A stretch of DNA of 64,000 nt from Brasenia schreberi (lineage: Eukaryota; Streptophyta; Magnoliopsida; Nymphaeales; Cabombaceae), in assembly GCA_036023115.1 (NCBI GenBank), contig JAYKKT010000087.1:10927001-10991000 (forward strand), in the 5' to 3' direction. The translations under genes and the position numbers were made by a program. Each line of letters opens with the position of its first letter. Position 1 is the first letter of the stretch. Shown here one piece after another: positions 62,014 to 64,000 of the stretch. The notes under the pieces are model-generated. The model saw only the letters and a program-made list of their open reading frames with translations, had not been told where the DNA came from and did no database searches.

Positions 62014-63389
62014 TTATTTCAAGCCAAATACATACCCTCGTCGGTGGTGCGGCGTGGAATTGGCTCAAGTATTGCTGGTATTCAGCCAGAGTTGCGGGCT
62101 GAGTTGGGTTCATGAGTGGGTCTAAAGGGCTGCTCATTTGGTCGGACTTGGTACATACTGGAACCTGCATGTGGACTCCTGGCATTGGGAGATTCGGGTA
62201 CAGCGGGCCCACGTCGGGGCTCGGAACAGCCAACCTAGGCATGACAGGTGGGAAAGGCATGACGGGATGCGTTGAACCTGGGACCATCCCCATCCCCATT
62301 CCCATGCCTATAGGAGGCATCAATGGATGCGGTCCAGGATACATCATCTGTGGCATGCTACATCCCATCGACATCATCTATACCATCACCAACAAAAAAA
62401 AAAAATCTCAGTAATGAATACCATAAACACATCAATTCATTCCATATTAATGCTATTAGTCCCAGAACAGTGTGTGTAATGTGATCTCCGTAGCCGATAT
62501 AATGCATTTTACATGTTTAGATCAAATTCGAACTGTTTAAATAAAATAGAAGGTTAAAATAAGTTTTACTATAGTTTCCAAACCTCTTCAGTATTGACTA
62601 TGCCAATTAACTTGAGAGGCAATCAATATTAGCAATCTGTAAGAGACCACAGTGAAACCATTCTGAATGGTCACTGAGTGACTTGTGACCTCAAGGGACA
62701 TGACCTTGCATTAATCAAAGCCAGTAGCAAAGTGAGCTGCTAGTTTCTGTAAACCAATCACAGCCAAAAGCAAACTGAGAAGCTAGAGCCCAATACATAC
62801 AGCTTAGTGGTTTGCAGCAACAATGAATAATCACTTTCAGAAATATAATTAAACTTCATGCAGGAATTTTACTGACCAAGAATATCACTAAGCGCGGATT
62901 ACTCAAGGTCAAGTCAGTATGAGGATTAGATTTTCAAAGAGGAGAAAAAAACCTGCACTTGGAGTTGTAGAGATTTCAAGTACTCGATGGCCTCATCCAA
63001 CATAGATGCTTTGTCCGACTGAAAAGGAAAGGAAAAAATTAGAATCTGTTGGTGATGGATGGAGACAATAACGTGGAAACAACACTTGTTTGCATCTGTC
63101 TTCATTGAAGGTGACTTGTGGTACAAGGGCCTCTCTTTATCAGTGAAACAGAAGATATACCAGATTGCTACCTGCCAACCACCAAGAAACTGGGTGGTCC
63201 TGACCAGATACTGAGTCCAAATGCATGCATGTATGGGTCCATTTGTAGTACATGTTTAAGAAGCATGTGGATGAGTTTGTTCCTTTCAATTTTGGTGTGC
63301 CGAATGTGCGCGAAGGTCAAACATTTTGGTTTCGTATCAAAATGTGATCTTTATCTCACCAAAGTTTAGTGCATTGTCAGACATTGATT

Positions 63390-63450
<61 letters not shown>

Positions 63451-63780
63451 GATTCAGCTATAAGTTTGGATGTAGAGTCTTGAAAAATCCACTTCATCTG
63501 AAATGCATACAATGAGGACCATCAGTAGACATCCTCTTTCAAACACTCTAGAATGAGGACCGCGCGCAATAGACATGGTGAGGCCATTTAAACCCATTAT
63601 TTCTATTACTATATATGTGTTTCATTGAATCGAGAAAAGCAAATAAAAGCAGCAAACATCATATCAGACGTTTCATTCTCAAGCATATGCATGAATCCGA
63701 AGAATTCCTTGTACCTTGTTGCATCGCGGGATTAATTCTTGTAATGCTCTCATCTTCTCATTGATCCTGTCTCTCCGCCT
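61267..63780 (-). CDS. PIF-type bHLH transcription factor (PIF1/PIF4 group), 3' part
   Basis: Nuclear basic helix-loop-helix factor of the phytochrome-interacting group, which binds G-box DNA and represses or promotes light-responsive genes. Four exons are visible: 63780-63715 ([20 protein letters not shown]), 63018-62953 ([20 protein letters not shown]), 62377-62036 ([15 protein letters not shown]...FHAAPPTR) and 61329-61267 ([20 protein letters not shown], stop). All are in one frame, 178 residues. The 66-base bHLH exons and the MMSMG continuation are characteristic of PIFs. The 5' exons, including the APB phytochrome-binding motif and the start of the basic region, lie beyond the window, so the exact member cannot be named. 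The third exon has a GMGMGMGM run and Pro-rich sequence. A GT/GA microsatellite lies about 20 bases into the intron after that exon. Confidence 0.92.
61949..62013. repeat. (TG)n(AG)n microsatellite in a PIF intron
   Basis: About 25 bases of TG and about 40 of AG, starting roughly 20 bases inside the intron next to the 62036 splice donor. Confidence 0.95.
63395..63448. repeat. (GA)n microsatellite in a PIF intron
   Basis: About 27 AG units in the intron between the two bHLH exons. Confidence 0.96.
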
Positions 63781-63879
63781 CTGCAAACAACAAAGAACAT
63801 AAGTTATCATGCTTGCCATGATGTAAAACAACGTACGTCGATTACTTTATCATAGATGAAGACAATGGTACGAAGGGGT

Positions 63880-64000
63880 GGGGAGCGGCCGTTCTTTCTG
63901 AAATTTTAGAGTAAAACCTACATTGTTGAGATTCATGCTTCGCCCCCTAAATATGTACGTCGCCCCTCCAACAATATTTTCTAGATCCGCCACTGGATGA
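63880..64000. other. Possible transposon terminus in PIF intron
   Basis: The right edge contains TCGCCCCTCCAACAATATTT and AGATCCGCCACTGG, wording common at plant transposon ends. The window stops before it can be identified. Confidence 0.25.

Overview
This window is nuclear DNA of a flowering plant. It holds intron-split genes with GT-AG junctions for a mitochondrial chaperonin, a nuclear-encoded photosystem I subunit, an LRR receptor kinase, a dirigent protein and a PIF-type bHLH factor. These sit in AT-rich intergenic DNA full of RTE-type LINEs, Ty1/copia remnants, a hAT-like remnant, tRNA-derived SINEs and very long dinucleotide microsatellites. The species cannot be named from the sequence alone.

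Layout: 56-7320 (+) is the mitochondrial chaperonin HSP60, lacking only its first exon, with a hAT-like remnant in one intron. 8836-12035 is an RTE LINE 3' end abutting a decayed copia element. 13399-14474 (+) is PsaE of photosystem I, three exons, complete. 14475-24480 is a gene desert with a long decayed RTE LINE at 17351-19440 and compound microsatellites. 27165-31220 (+) is a TRM/LONGIFOLIA-type microtubule-organisation protein with a DUF4378 C-terminus and a long 5' leader region from about 24480. Convergent to it, 31662-37538 (-) is a TOM2A-like tetraspanin gene with two frameshifts and no clean exon for one membrane segment. 37943-41086 is a nest of transposons, including a solo LTR with a 5-bp target duplication. 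43871-47919 (-) is a complete two-exon LRR receptor kinase. 48300-59386 is repeat-filled. 59387-60151 (-) is an ESB1-type dirigent protein. 61267-63780 (-) is the 3' half of a PIF-type bHLH gene that runs off the window.

The genes are unrelated in pathway: mitochondrial protein folding, photosynthesis, cytoskeleton, membrane organisation, signalling, lignin patterning and light signalling. No gene cluster or operon-like unit is present. I found no convincing undescribed biological system. The most unusual content is structural: palindromes whose symmetry extends beyond the microsatellite into unique flanks, a foldback formed between two opposed SINE tails, and a dispersed AT-rich element that repeatedly ends in compound CT/TA/GA microsatellites.
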